DNA of 64,000 nucleotides from JACVRW01 sp963819635 (GTDB taxonomy: Bacteria; Actinomycetota; Thermoleophilia; Solirubrobacterales; Thermoleophilaceae), in assembly GCA_963819635.1 (NCBI GenBank), contig CAWFWX010000010.1, positions 15,566 through 79,565 of the forward strand, read 5' to 3'. The notes beneath the pieces were generated by a model. The model was not told where the DNA came from and searched no databases. It worked only from the letters and a program-made list of their open reading frames with translations. Below, piece after piece: positions 8,307 to 16,765 of this stretch. The stretch's first letter is position 1; the number at the start of each line of letters is the position of its first letter. The translations under genes were made by a program, and so were the position numbers.

Positions 8307-9271
8307 GCAACACGGCACAGGCACAGCTGGGCGCGGTGCTGGCCGCGGGAGGGAGCGAGCTGGCCGACCTGCTCGCGCGCACCGAGGTCCGGCTCGCGGA
8401 GGTGGCGGACGGCCACGGCGGCGAGCTCGCCCGCCACGCCGGCGGCACGCTCGCGGCGGGCGGGAAGCGCCTGCGGCCCGTGCTCGTCTTCCTCTGCGCC
8501 GGCGAGGCCGGCGAGCGGGTGGTGGCGGCGGCCGCGGCCGTCGAGCTCCTCCACATGGCCACGCTGGTGCACGACGACGTGCTCGACGCCGCCGAGCTCC
8601 GGCGCGGGCGGCCGACGGTGTTCGCGGACGGCGGCCGCGGCGCCGCCACCGCGACGGGCGATCTCCTGTTCTCGCGCGCATTCGCCGAGCTGGCGGCCAC
8701 CGGGAGCGAGGCGGCTGTTGGGGCGCTCTCCGCCGCGTCCTCGGCGCTCGCGCGCGGAGAGCTCATGCAGCGAGCGGACGCCTGGAGCGACGACGTGACG
8801 CCGGAGCGCTATCTCGAGAGGTGCCGGCTCAAGACGGCAAGCCTGTTCGAGGCGTCCTGCCGCCTCGGAGCGCTGTTCGGCGGCCGCCCGGAGCTGGCGG
8901 GCGCGCTCGGCAGCTTCGGCGAGCGGCTGGGCGTGGCCTTTCAGATGCTCGACGACGTGCTCGACGTAGCCGGGCCGCCGGAGCGCACCGGGAAGCCGCG
9001 CGGGGCGGACCTCCTGGACGGCACGGTCACCCTGCCGCTCATCCTGGCGCGCCGGCGCGACCCGTCGCTCGCCGGCACCGTGAGGTGTGCCGAGGAGGCC
9101 GCGGCGGTCTGCGACCGGATCGCCGCAACCGGCGCGCTCGAGGAGGCACGCGAGCAGGCGCTCGGCTACGTCCGCGAGGCGAAGCGGGCCCTCGACGGCC
9201 TCGAGCTCTCAGAGCACCGGACACGCGCGCTCCACCTGGTGGCGGACGGCGTGGTCGAGCGCTACGCGTAG
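8303..9271 (+). CDS. Polyprenyl diphosphate synthase (long chain, quinone side chain)
   Basis: Elongates allylic diphosphates with isopentenyl diphosphate, here probably for the menaquinone tail. The first aspartate-rich motif LVHDDVLD and the second FQMLDDVLDV are both present, with GGKRLRP near residue 50 binding the homoallylic substrate. 322 residues is normal for HepT/IspB-type catalytic subunits. GTG start overlaps the menG stop (GTGA). The 3' end overlaps the convergent downstream gene by 10 bases. Chain length cannot be predicted with confidence from the region before the first DDxxD. Confidence 0.92.
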   Translation: MSNTAQAQLGAVLAAGGSELADLLARTEVRLAEVADGHGGELARHAGGTLAAGGKRLRPVLVFLCAGEAGERVVAAAAAVELLHMATLVHDDVLDAAELRRGRPTVFADGGRGAATATGDLLFSRAFAELAATGSEAAVGALSAASSALARGELMQRADAWSDDVTPERYLERCRLKTASLFEASCRLGALFGGRPELAGALGSFGERLGVAFQMLDDVLDVAGPPERTGKPRGADLLDGTVTLPLILARRRDPSLAGTVRCAEEAAAVCDRIAATGALEEAREQALGYVREAKRALDGLELSEHRTRALHLVADGVVERYA

Positions 9272-9717
9272 AAGTCTTCGGGAAGGATCGCGCCAGCCTC
9301 GAGAGCGCCGACGAAGCGGTCGATCTCCTCGGCCATGTTGGCGCGCATGAGGCGCTTGTAGTCGCGGGCCAGCACGTCGGCGCCGCGGTCGAGCTCCTCG
9401 TCGAACAGCTCGACGTTCTCCTGGGTGAAGACGCCCTCGCGGAACACGTCGCAGTTCGGGCAGTGGAGCAGCACGCTCCAGTTCTCCGGCCCCGCCTCTT
9501 CCCACTGCACGGGGTAGACGAGCTCGGAGTCGCATTCGACGCAGAGGTGCAGGTCCTGCTGCGGCTCGGCGACGGGTCGGGCGGGGAGGTGGGCCTCCGC
9601 GCCCTCGACGAGCTGAGCCTCGTCGGCGAAGTAGACGACCTCGATCGTCTTCCCGCTGGGAAGCGTCACACGCTTCGTGAAGTGGGTGTTGTCGCCGGTG
9701 GGCTCCATCGCGTCCAT
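9262..9717 (-). CDS. Conserved hypothetical protein with a zinc-ribbon
   Basis: A protein of about 151 residues (ATG 9717; an alternative ATG at 9708 gives 148). The middle holds a likely zinc ribbon, CVEC followed about 30 residues later by CPNC, flanked by an N-terminal beta-rich piece (FTKRVTLPSGKTIEVVYF) and a C-terminal acidic helical tail. No enzyme motif. Convergent with the polyprenyl synthase, their stops overlapping. I do not recognise a named family; it looks like an actinobacterial lineage protein. Confidence 0.65.
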   Translation of the reverse strand: MDAMEPTGDNTHFTKRVTLPSGKTIEVVYFADEAQLVEGAEAHLPARPVAEPQQDLHLCVECDSELVYPVQWEEAGPENWSVLLHCPNCDVFREGVFTQENVELFDEELDRGADVLARDYKRLMRANMAEEIDRFVGALEAGAILPEDFYA

Positions 9718-9764
9718 CCTCTGCCACCTGTATCGGAAATGGGGCGATGAACTTGAAACGAATT

Positions 9765-10355
9765 TCATGCAGTTTCCGGATTCGTGCCCGGGCCGCCTTC
9801 GTAGCGCGATTCGGTCGCCTCCGCCTGGCTCTGGTAGTGGCTTCCGAGGTCCGGGTGGCCGTAGGGCCGCTCCGCGGCCTGGTCGAGCGCCATGAACGAC
9901 AGCTGCGCGATCGGCTTGCCGGGCCAGAGGACGATCGGGACGCGGGTGAGGTTGGTGATCTCGAGCGTCAGCGTGCCGCTGAAGCCGGGGTCGACGAAGC
10001 CGGCGGTGGCGTGCACGATCAGGCCGAGCCTTCCGAGGCTCGACTTGCCTTCGATGCGGGCGACGATGTCGTCGGGCAGCTCCACCCATTCCACCGTGCT
10101 GCCGAGCACGAACTCGCCCGGGTGGATGACGAAGCTGGCGTCGTCGTCGATCTGGACGTGCTCGGTGACGCCGGACGGAGGCTGGGCCAGGTCGATCGCC
10201 GGCAGCCGGTGATTGTGGAACACCCTGAACGACGTTCCGAGCTTGAGATCCACGCTTGCCGGCTGCACCATCGCCGGATCCCAGGGACGGATCTTGATGC
10301 GCTCCTCGTCCACGAGCCGGCGAATCGTCCCGTCCGACAACACGGAGGTCACCAC
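9765..10355 (-). CDS. dcd: dCTP deaminase (probably bifunctional dCTP deaminase/dUTPase)
   Basis: Trimeric pyrimidine nucleotide enzyme making dUTP, and in actinobacteria dUMP directly, from dCTP. The core motif GKSSLGRLGLIVHATAGF with the following VDPGFSG contains the catalytic Glu/Ser/Ala set, and HPGEFVLGSTVEWV is the conserved beta-strand before it. The 196 residues and these motifs resemble the bifunctional mycobacterial enzyme; bifunctionality is inferred. Start is one of two adjacent GTG codons (10355 or 10352). Transcribed away from tatA, 33 bases apart, so the two promoters are in this short gap. Confidence 0.92.
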   Translation of the reverse strand: MVTSVLSDGTIRRLVDEERIKIRPWDPAMVQPASVDLKLGTSFRVFHNHRLPAIDLAQPPSGVTEHVQIDDDASFVIHPGEFVLGSTVEWVELPDDIVARIEGKSSLGRLGLIVHATAGFVDPGFSGTLTLEITNLTRVPIVLWPGKPIAQLSFMALDQAAERPYGHPDLGSHYQSQAEATESRYEGGPGTNPETA

Positions 10356-10388
10356 ACCGCCATCCTCGCAGCTACCATGGACTGAGCG

Positions 10389-10616
10389 ATGTGGACCCCT
10401 GGGCCCCTAGAGATCATCATCATCCTGGTCATCGTGCTGATCGTGTTCGGCCCGAAGCGGCTGCCCGACCTGGGCCGTTCCCTCGGTCGCGGGATGCGCG
10501 AGTTCAAGGATTCGGTCACCGGCAAGGACAAGGACGAGCTCGAGCCCGCCCCGGAGGGCCCGGCCGAGAAGCCTGAGCCGACCACCGTCACGCCGGCCGG
10601 CGAACAGAAGACCTAA
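10389..10616 (+). CDS. tatA: Twin-arginine translocase subunit TatA/TatE
   Basis: Small pore-forming subunit of the Tat folded-protein exporter. It has a short N-terminal membrane helix (PLEIIIILVIVLIVFGPK), the FGPKRLPDLGRSLG hinge and an amphipathic helix, followed by a 30-residue Pro/Glu-rich tail. 75 residues is typical. It lies 15 bases before tatC. The Rieske protein encoded 4 kb upstream is a probable client. Confidence 0.95.
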   Translation: MWTPGPLEIIIILVIVLIVFGPKRLPDLGRSLGRGMREFKDSVTGKDKDELEPAPEGPAEKPEPTTVTPAGEQKT

Positions 10617-10631
10617 GCGCGGCGCGCGGTC

Positions 10632-11414
10632 GTGCGGCGCATTCGGCCAATCTCCCACGAGGACCGGCTCTCGATCGTCGATCACCTCGACGAGCTGCGC
10701 AGCCGGCTGATCATCTGCGCGCTCGCGTTCGTGGTGGCCTGGGGGCTGACGGGATGGCAGAACGACCTCGTCCTCGAGATCGTCAACGCGCCGCTCCCCG
10801 TGGACCACACGACCGGAAAGCAGATCGAGCCGATCACCCTCGGCCCGGCCGAGGCCTTCTACACGACGCTCACGAACGCCGCCTACTTCGCGCTGATCAT
10901 CGCCGCGCCGGTGATCCTGTACGAGCTCTACGCGTTCATCCTGCCGGCCTTCAGCCCGACCGAGCGGCGCGTCGCCACGCCGCTCCTGTTCCTGGTCCCG
11001 GTGCTGTTCATCACGGGCGTGGTGTTCTGCTACTTCATCGTGCTCACGCCGGCGCTGGACTTCCTCCTCAACTTCAACGCCGACGAGTTCAACACGCAGG
11101 TGCGCGCGCGCGACTACTACTCGTTCGTGACGCTCCTCATGCTGGCCATGGGGATCGGGTTCCAGATACCGGTCGGCGTCCTCGCGGCGTGCAAGCTCGG
11201 CCTGACGAACGCCGAGAAGCTCCGCAGGAGCCGTCGCTACGCGATCGTCGCGATCGTGGTGCTCGCCTCGCTGCTTCCGACGCTCGACCCGCTCACGCTG
11301 ATCCTGGAGTCCATCCCCCTGTATCTCCTCTACGAGCTGAGCATCCTCCTGGCCGCGCGCTTCGGCAGGCCCGCCTACGACCTGAGCGACGAGCCCGCCA
11401 CGGAAGGGCTCTAG
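10632..11414 (+). CDS. tatC: Twin-arginine translocase subunit TatC
   Basis: Six-helix membrane protein that recognises twin-arginine signal peptides. Family hallmarks are the N-terminal HLDELRSRL and the first-loop residues FYTTLTNA and AAPVILYELYAFILPAF with LSPTER-like FSPTERR. 260 residues, GTG start at 10632, 15 bases after tatA. A tatB gene is not seen here; many actinobacteria encode it elsewhere or rely on multiple TatA-type proteins. Confidence 0.95.
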   Translation: MRRIRPISHEDRLSIVDHLDELRSRLIICALAFVVAWGLTGWQNDLVLEIVNAPLPVDHTTGKQIEPITLGPAEAFYTTLTNAAYFALIIAAPVILYELYAFILPAFSPTERRVATPLLFLVPVLFITGVVFCYFIVLTPALDFLLNFNADEFNTQVRARDYYSFVTLLMLAMGIGFQIPVGVLAACKLGLTNAEKLRRSRRYAIVAIVVLASLLPTLDPLTLILESIPLYLLYELSILLAARFGRPAYDLSDEPATEGL

Positions 11415-11430
11415 CTAGCCTTCGTCTCAG

Positions 11431-12087
11431 ATGCTGTTCGACCTAAGAGGACGCCGCCGCAGGGCGGTCCAGGCGACCTACCTGATGCTTGCCCTTCTGA
11501 TGGGCGGCGGCCTCGTGCTGTTCGGGATCGGCGGCGACGTCTCCGGCGGCCTGCTGGACGCCTTCAAGGGCGGCGGCGGGGGAAGCGCCGACAGCGCTCT
11601 CCAGGACCGGATCGACAAGCAGAAGGAGCGGCTCCAGGCGGACCCGCGCAACCAGGTCGTCATGCAGAGCCTGGTGCGCGACTACTACTCGCTCGCCACG
11701 AGCCAGCGCGAGAGCGGCACGACCGGCTTCCCGCCCGACGCGAAGGACGACCTGCGCGAGGCCGCGTCCTACTGGAAGCGCTACCAGGCCGCGGCCGACA
11801 CCCCGAATCCGGACACCGCGGGCTACGCGCTTCAGATCTATGACGTGGGAGCGCTCAACCGCCCGAAGGAGGCGCAGAGCGCGGCAGCGATCCTTGCCGA
11901 GGACGCGAACGACACGCCGTCGTACCTGCGTCTGGTTGCATACGCGGCACGAGCAGGGGACACGCGAACGGCCGATTTGGCCACCCAGAAGGCTATGGAC
12001 CTGGCGCCGAAGGACCAGCGGAAGCTGATCAAGCAACAGGCGGAGGCCCTAAAGAAGGCGCCACAGGCGCAGCAACCGAGCGGCTGA
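11431..12087 (+). CDS. Membrane-anchored TPR-like protein
   Basis: 218 residues: a basic N-terminus, one membrane helix (residues ~14-35, LMLALLMGGGLVLFGIG), a Gly/Ser linker (GGGGGS) and a helical domain with tetratricopeptide-like spacing (residues ~55-210). Such proteins usually scaffold envelope or secretion complexes. It starts 16 bases after tatC, so it may be co-transcribed with the Tat genes, yet no direct function can be given. The 56 bases that follow separate it from the STAS gene. Confidence 0.7.
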   Translation: MLFDLRGRRRRAVQATYLMLALLMGGGLVLFGIGGDVSGGLLDAFKGGGGGSADSALQDRIDKQKERLQADPRNQVVMQSLVRDYYSLATSQRESGTTGFPPDAKDDLREAASYWKRYQAAADTPNPDTAGYALQIYDVGALNRPKEAQSAAAILAEDANDTPSYLRLVAYAARAGDTRTADLATQKAMDLAPKDQRKLIKQQAEALKKAPQAQQPSG

Positions 12088-12143
12088 CGTACGCTACGCG
12101 CACTAATGGCCCTCCCCGGACACGGACTAGGCAGGGAGAACTT

Positions 12144-12503
12144 GTGAACTTTCACATCCAAGACGAAGCGGTAGACGACACGACGCATGTCATCGAGCTG
12201 GGTGGCGAGGTAGACCTCTACACGGCGCCCGAGTTCAAGGAGCGCATGGTCGAGCTGATCGAGTCGGGCAAGAAGCAGATCGTGGTCGACCTCTCGAAGG
12301 CGACCTTCATCGACTCCACCACGCTCGGCGTGCTCGTGGGCGGCGTGAAGCGCCTGCGCCCGGCCGGCGGGTCGCTCGCCCTCGTCTGTACCGACGAGAA
12401 CATCACGAAGATCTTCGAGATCACTGGACTCGACCGCGTCTTCCCGATTCACTCCTCGCGCGAGGAGGCGTTGGACGCGGTGAGCTCGGGCGCCACTGAC
12501 TAG
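12144..12503 (+). CDS. STAS-domain anti-sigma factor antagonist
   Basis: A 119-residue SpoIIAA/RsbV-like protein. The conserved phosphorylation loop VDLSKATFIDSTTLGVLV contains the acceptor Ser of the IDST motif, preceded by GGEVDLYTAPEFKERM. In partner-switching systems the unphosphorylated form binds a RsbW-type kinase and frees a sigma factor. The candidate kinase encoded at 27.5 kb in this window could be its partner, but they are far apart. GTG start with a GGGAGA ribosome site 7-12 bases upstream. Confidence 0.92.
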   Translation: MNFHIQDEAVDDTTHVIELGGEVDLYTAPEFKERMVELIESGKKQIVVDLSKATFIDSTTLGVLVGGVKRLRPAGGSLALVCTDENITKIFEITGLDRVFPIHSSREEALDAVSSGATD

Positions 12504-12515
12504 ACTCGCCCGTTC

Positions 12516-12588
<73 letters not shown>

Positions 12589-12592
12589 TGTG

Positions 12593-12608
12593 GACGGCCC
12601 TAGCCGTC
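12593..12608. terminator. Short hairpin between tRNA-Lys and the convergent kinase gene
   Basis: GACGGC and GCCGTC form a perfect 6-bp stem around CCTA. It lies just past the tRNA and before the convergent gene's stop, where a bidirectional terminator would sit. There is no T-run on either strand, so termination activity is only inferred. Confidence 0.35.
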
Positions 12609-12617
12609 GGGCCCTGA

Positions 12618-13643
12618 TCAAGCGCGCCCCAGCCAGGAGTCCTCGAGCAGCGAGAAGAGCGACTCGCTCGGACCTGAGAGCCACCTCTCCTCGACCTCAT
12701 CGGGGCTGTAGGCGCTCACCGAGCGGTGCCAGGTCAGCGCCCGCGCGATCTTCCCCACACGGCACGCGAGCTCGAGCAACTCGACGAGCTCGTCATGCGG
12801 GGCCAGGTCGTCGAATGGGCCGAGGTAGGCGTCGCGGAGGCGCGTCCGGGCAGCATCGCTCATCGGCACCCAACCGAGCGCGAGCATGCTCGCGAACGGA
12901 TGCGCGAGGACGGCATCTCCCCAGTCGTAGAACCGCGGATCGGACCCGTCGCCCAGGATGTTCCAGGCGTGCAGGTCGTTGTGGTCCAGGCTCGGCTCGA
13001 CGACGCTGCCCGCGAGCCGGTCACACCACCCGGCGACGGTCTCGCGCATTCCGGCCACTTCGCTGAGGCGCGCTCGCTCCGCTTCCACGCCGCGGCGCCC
13101 GACATAGGCCCGCACGGCGTCCACGGCCTCGTCGAAGCGCGAGGGCATGATCGCGGGGCGCATGTCGCTGACCCCGAGCTCCAGCAGCTCCCGAGCGTGC
13201 GGGATGAGATCGCGCTGGAGGCGGGCGTACGCGGGCAGCGCCGCGCCCAGGGCGGCGACGAGAGGCGCCCCCTCGAGGCGATCTCCGAACGATGGACCGC
13301 CGTCCGGCAGCAGGATCCAGGCTCGCTCCACGGAGACGCCGAGCGGCGTCAGCACCCTGTCGGGGGCGACGCTCTGAAGGAGCCCGTACAGGCCCACCTC
13401 GAACCGCGCCTGCGGGCCGGTCGCCTTCAGCCACACGGGTCCGCCGGACGCGGGAACGCGGAATACCGCCGCCCAGGGGCGCATGCTGCGTTCCTCCGGC
13501 TCGCCTGTGCGGCCAAGACCGGCATCCGCGAGCCGCTCGTCGACCCAGGAGATCGCGTCGCGGATCCAGCCCTCCGACGACCAGACGGCGACACCGTGCT
13601 CGAACTGCTCCTCGCTCACGAGCCTGCCAAGATAGGCGGCCAT
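12618..13643 (-). CDS. Aminoglycoside phosphotransferase-family (APH/choline kinase fold) protein
   Basis: About 341 residues from the ATG at 13643. The catalytic loop LDHNDLHAWNIL and the metal motif FYDWGDAV are the Brenner and DFG-equivalent motifs of APH-like small-molecule kinases. An N-terminal lobe (WLKATGPQARFEVGLYGLL) carries the ATP-site lysine and glutamate. The substrate could be an antibiotic, sugar or metabolite. Its start codon forms CATG with the divergent aminotransferase start, so one of the two starts may be misplaced; an upstream extension to 13727 exists but would overlap the neighbour heavily. Confidence 0.8.
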   Translation of the reverse strand: MAAYLGRLVSEEQFEHGVAVWSSEGWIRDAISWVDERLADAGLGRTGEPEERSMRPWAAVFRVPASGGPVWLKATGPQARFEVGLYGLLQSVAPDRVLTPLGVSVERAWILLPDGGPSFGDRLEGAPLVAALGAALPAYARLQRDLIPHARELLELGVSDMRPAIMPSRFDEAVDAVRAYVGRRGVEAERARLSEVAGMRETVAGWCDRLAGSVVEPSLDHNDLHAWNILGDGSDPRFYDWGDAVLAHPFASMLALGWVPMSDAARTRLRDAYLGPFDDLAPHDELVELLELACRVGKIARALTWHRSVSAYSPDEVEERWLSGPSESLFSLLEDSWLGRA

Positions 13644-14463
13644 GTCGAACGAGGTCGCTGCGCCCACCACCACCGCCGAGCTCGCGTGCGTCGACGGCAG
13701 CTTCATGCCGTCGCAGCAGGCGACCATTCCCGCAACCGACGAGGGCCTGCTTCGCGGGGACGGGGCGTTCGAGGTGATTCGGGTCTATGACGGCAGGCCG
13801 TTCGCGCTGGCGGACCACCTCGACCGAATCGAGCGTTCGGCGGCGAACCTTCGGCTCGACGACGTGCCGCGGAGCGAGCTCGAGAGCGAGATTCCGGAGC
13901 TGCTCGACCAGCGCGGCGGAGCCGAGTTCGACGGCTGCCTGCGGATCGTCCTCACGCGTGGCGGGCATCGGCTGCTCTTCACCGAGCCGCTGCCGGCCTC
14001 GCCCGAGCGGATCCGGCTGGGCGTGGTCGAGTACGCGCCCACGCGCGTCCTGGACGGCATCAAGTCGCTCTCCTACGGGGCCAACATGCTCTGCGGCCGC
14101 CTCGCGCGCGAGCGCGGCTTCGACGAGGCGCTGCTCGTTACTCCGCACGGGCGCGTGCTCGAGGCGCCCACGTCGTCGCTCTTCTGGGTGGATACGGACG
14201 GCGCGATCCTCACGCCGCCGCTCAGCGAGCACATCCTCGCCTCGATCACCCGCGACCGCGTGATGAAGGTCGCGGACGTGGAGGAGCGGCCCTGCACGAT
14301 GGAGGACGTCCGCGCGGCGAGCGAGGCGTTCCTCGCATCGACCACGCGCGAGGCGCAGTCGATCGCTCAGGTGGAGGACATCGAGCTGCCGGACGGTGAG
14401 CGCACGCGCGAGGTCGCCGCCGCGCTGCGGCAGCGCATCGAGCAGGAGCTGGCTGCCGGCTGA
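13642..14463 (+). CDS. Class IV (fold type IV) PLP aminotransferase/lyase, PabC/IlvE-like
   Basis: 273 residues of the branched-chain aminotransferase / 4-amino-4-deoxychorismate lyase superfamily. Signatures: GDGAFEVIRVYDGRPFAL with LDRIERSAANL, the PLP lysine in DGIKSLSYGANM, and RGFDEALLVTPHGRVLEAPT. Which of the family reactions it does cannot be read from sequence. It is the first gene of a tightly overlapping plus-strand chain of nucleotide-sugar genes, so it may act there, although the aminotransferases usual for UDP-sugars are fold type I. Confidence 0.85.
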   Translation: MSNEVAAPTTTAELACVDGSFMPSQQATIPATDEGLLRGDGAFEVIRVYDGRPFALADHLDRIERSAANLRLDDVPRSELESEIPELLDQRGGAEFDGCLRIVLTRGGHRLLFTEPLPASPERIRLGVVEYAPTRVLDGIKSLSYGANMLCGRLARERGFDEALLVTPHGRVLEAPTSSLFWVDTDGAILTPPLSEHILASITRDRVMKVADVEERPCTMEDVRAASEAFLASTTREAQSIAQVEDIELPDGERTREVAAALRQRIEQELAAG

Positions 14464-15533
14464 TCGTCACGGTCATTGGAAACCGCCCGCAGTTCGTGAA
14501 GGCGGCTGCGGTCTCACGCCGGCTGCGCGAGCGCTCCGACGAGGTGATCGTCCACACCGGCCAGCACTACGACGACGAGCTGTCGCGGATCTTCTTCGAT
14601 GAGCTCGGCGTCCCCGCGCCGGCGTACGAGCTCGACGCCGGCGGCGGCAGCAACACGGCCCAGACCGCGCGCATCCTGGAGCGGCTGGAGCCGATTCTGG
14701 CCGAGCTGAGTCCCGAGCTCGTGCTCGTGTACGGCGACACCAACTCGACGCTCGCGGGCGCGCTCGCCGCGCGCCAGGCCGGCATCGCCACCGGCCACGT
14801 CGAGGCCGGGATGCGCTCATTCGACCGCGCGATGCCCGAGGAGCTGAACCGCGTGCTGACGGACCACGCGAGCGACCTGCTGCTCTGCTCGACCGACACC
14901 GCCGTCCGCAACCTCGAGCGCGAGGGAGCGGCCGGCGAGATCCATCTGGTCGGCGACGTCATGGCGGACGTCTCGCTCGCGTTCCGGGAGATCGCGGAGG
15001 AGCGCTCCCCGATCCTCGAGTCCCGGAACCTCGAACCGGGCGAGTACCTGGTGCTGACTGCGCACAGGTCGGGCAACGTGGACGACCCGGACCGACTCGC
15101 CCGGCTGGTCGAGCTGATCGAGGCGATGCCCCTGCGAGTGGTCTTCCCGGTGCACTTCCGCACGGAGGCACGGCTCGAGGCGGCTGGCCTGTTCGACCGG
15201 CTCGAGCGCGCCGAGCACGTCGAGCTCACGCCGCCGCTCGGCTATCTCGACTTCCTGAAGCTGGCCCGCCACGCGCGCGCCGTGCTCACCGACTCGGGCG
15301 GCGTGCAGAAGGAGGCGTATCTGCTGGGGGTGCCATGCCTGACCCTGCGCGATACCACGGAGTGGGTCGAGACCGTGGAGTCCGGCTGGAACGTCCTCGT
15401 GGACCTGGACCGCGACGCGGCGCTCCGAGCTCTGGAGCGGGACCCGCCCGCCGAGCGTCCCGAGCTCTACGGCGGCGGCCACGCCGCCGAGCGCGTTTGC
15501 GAGGTCCTCGGCGCCTACACTCAGCGCCTATGA
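14460..15533 (+). CDS. wecB: UDP-N-acetylglucosamine 2-epimerase-type enzyme, apparent CTG start
   Basis: Non-hydrolysing UDP-HexNAc 2-epimerase family (WecB/MnaA/WbpI). The conserved N-terminus IVTVIGNRPQFVKAAAVSR is only recovered if translation begins at the CTG at 14460, which overlaps the upstream TGA; the first ATG/GTG-type start (GTG 14496) would delete the first beta strand and the RPQ loop that holds the nucleotide. Further motifs: HTGQHYDD, VYGDTNSTLAGALAA, GHVEAGMRS, PEELNRVLTDH, LTAHRSGN, LTDSGGVQKEA. 357 residues, normal length. The ATGA overlap ties it to the next gene. Confidence 0.9.
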   Translation: MIVTVIGNRPQFVKAAAVSRRLRERSDEVIVHTGQHYDDELSRIFFDELGVPAPAYELDAGGGSNTAQTARILERLEPILAELSPELVLVYGDTNSTLAGALAARQAGIATGHVEAGMRSFDRAMPEELNRVLTDHASDLLLCSTDTAVRNLEREGAAGEIHLVGDVMADVSLAFREIAEERSPILESRNLEPGEYLVLTAHRSGNVDDPDRLARLVELIEAMPLRVVFPVHFRTEARLEAAGLFDRLERAEHVELTPPLGYLDFLKLARHARAVLTDSGGVQKEAYLLGVPCLTLRDTTEWVETVESGWNVLVDLDRDAALRALERDPPAERPELYGGGHAAERVCEVLGAYTQRL

Positions 15534-16765
15534 AGATCGGAGTAGTGGGCCTCGGCTACGTCGGCCTGCCGCTCGCGGTGGCGTTCTGCGAGGCCGGGCA
15601 CGACGTGGTGGGGGTGGACACAGACGCGCGCGTCGTGGAGGCGCTGTCGGCGGGGCGCTCGCACATCGAGGACGTTCCGGACGAGTCGCTCGGCTCGATC
15701 GGCGATTGCCTCCACGCCACCACGCGCTACGCCGACCTGGCGAAGGTCGACGCCATAGTCGTCGCCGTGCCCACGCCGCTCACGCGCAACCGCGAGCCGG
15801 ACCTCCAGCCGCTGATCGCGGCCGGTACCGCGCTGGCCGGGGTGCTCCAGGCGGGCCAGCTGGTCGTGCTCGAGTCCACGACCTACCCGGGCACGACGCG
15901 CGACCAGTTCGTGCCGCTGCTCGAGGAGTCGGGGCTGGCGGCCGGGCGCGACTTCCACGCGGCTTTCTCGCCGGAGCGGATCGATCCCGGCCGCACCGAC
16001 TACACCATGCGCAACACGCCCAAGGTGGTCGGTGGTCTGACCGACGACTGCCGGCGGCGCGCGGTGGAGCTGTACCGGGAGGTCTGCGACGAGGTGGTGG
16101 AGGTCTCGACGCCGGAGGCCGCGGAGCTGACCAAGCTGCTCGAGAACGTCTTCCGCTCCGTGAACATCGCGCTCGTCAACGAGCTGGCGATCCTGTGCGA
16201 CCGCATGGGCATCGACGTGTGGGAGGTGACCGAGGCCGCGGCCACCAAGCCGTACGGCTTCATGTCCTTCAAGCCGGGGCCGGGCATGGGCGGCCACTGC
16301 CTCCCGGTGGACCCCTTCTACCTCGCGTGGCGGGCGCGCGAGTTCGACATGCAGACCGAGTTCATCGAGCTCGCCGGCGAGGTGAACCAGCGCATGCCGT
16401 ACTTCTGCGTCGAGCGCGTCGCGCGGGCGCTGAACGACCAGTCGAAGTCGGTGCGCGGCTCGCGCGTCGGGATCTTCGGCGTCTCCTACAAGCCCGGCGT
16501 CGGCGACCTTCGCGAGTCGCCCGCGCTGCGCATCATCCGGCTGCTGCGCGAGCAGGGCGCGGAGATCGTCTACCACGACGACTACGTGCCGGAGCTTCCG
16601 GAGCACGGCCTCCGCTCGGAGTGGCCCGAGGACGTCGACTGCGCCGTGATCGTGACCGCACACCCGGGGCTCGACCTCGAGCGCGTGGTGCGCGAGGCCC
16701 CGCTGGTGGTCGACTTCCGTGGAGTGACTCGCGGCATCGAGGCCCCGAACCTCGTGCGTCTGTGA
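15530..16765 (+). CDS. UDP-sugar 6-dehydrogenase (WbpA/WecC family)
   Basis: 411-residue NAD-dependent UDP-HexNAc dehydrogenase making a uronic acid. N-terminal Rossmann motif VGLGYVGLPLA, catalytic cysteine in GMGGHCLPVDPFYLAWRA, central domain AELTKLLENVFRSVNIALVN and C-terminal Rossmann motif VGIFGVSYKPGVGDLRESPA. The PFYLAW stretch favours the UDP-GlcNAc 6-dehydrogenase (WbpA) branch over UDP-ManNAc dehydrogenase; this assignment is tentative. Coupled on both sides by 4-base overlaps. Confidence 0.92.
   Translation: MKIGVVGLGYVGLPLAVAFCEAGHDVVGVDTDARVVEALSAGRSHIEDVPDESLGSIGDCLHATTRYADLAKVDAIVVAVPTPLTRNREPDLQPLIAAGTALAGVLQAGQLVVLESTTYPGTTRDQFVPLLEESGLAAGRDFHAAFSPERIDPGRTDYTMRNTPKVVGGLTDDCRRRAVELYREVCDEVVEVSTPEAAELTKLLENVFRSVNIALVNELAILCDRMGIDVWEVTEAAATKPYGFMSFKPGPGMGGHCLPVDPFYLAWRAREFDMQTEFIELAGEVNQRMPYFCVERVARALNDQSKSVRGSRVGIFGVSYKPGVGDLRESPALRIIRLLREQGAEIVYHDDYVPELPEHGLRSEWPEDVDCAVIVTAHPGLDLERVVREAPLVVDFRGVTRGIEAPNLVRL

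Noticed and set aside
14496..14498. GTG 14496 as epimerase start
   Set aside because: It would remove the conserved first strand and RPQ loop of the UDP-sugar epimerase, so the CTG start at 14460 is preferred.
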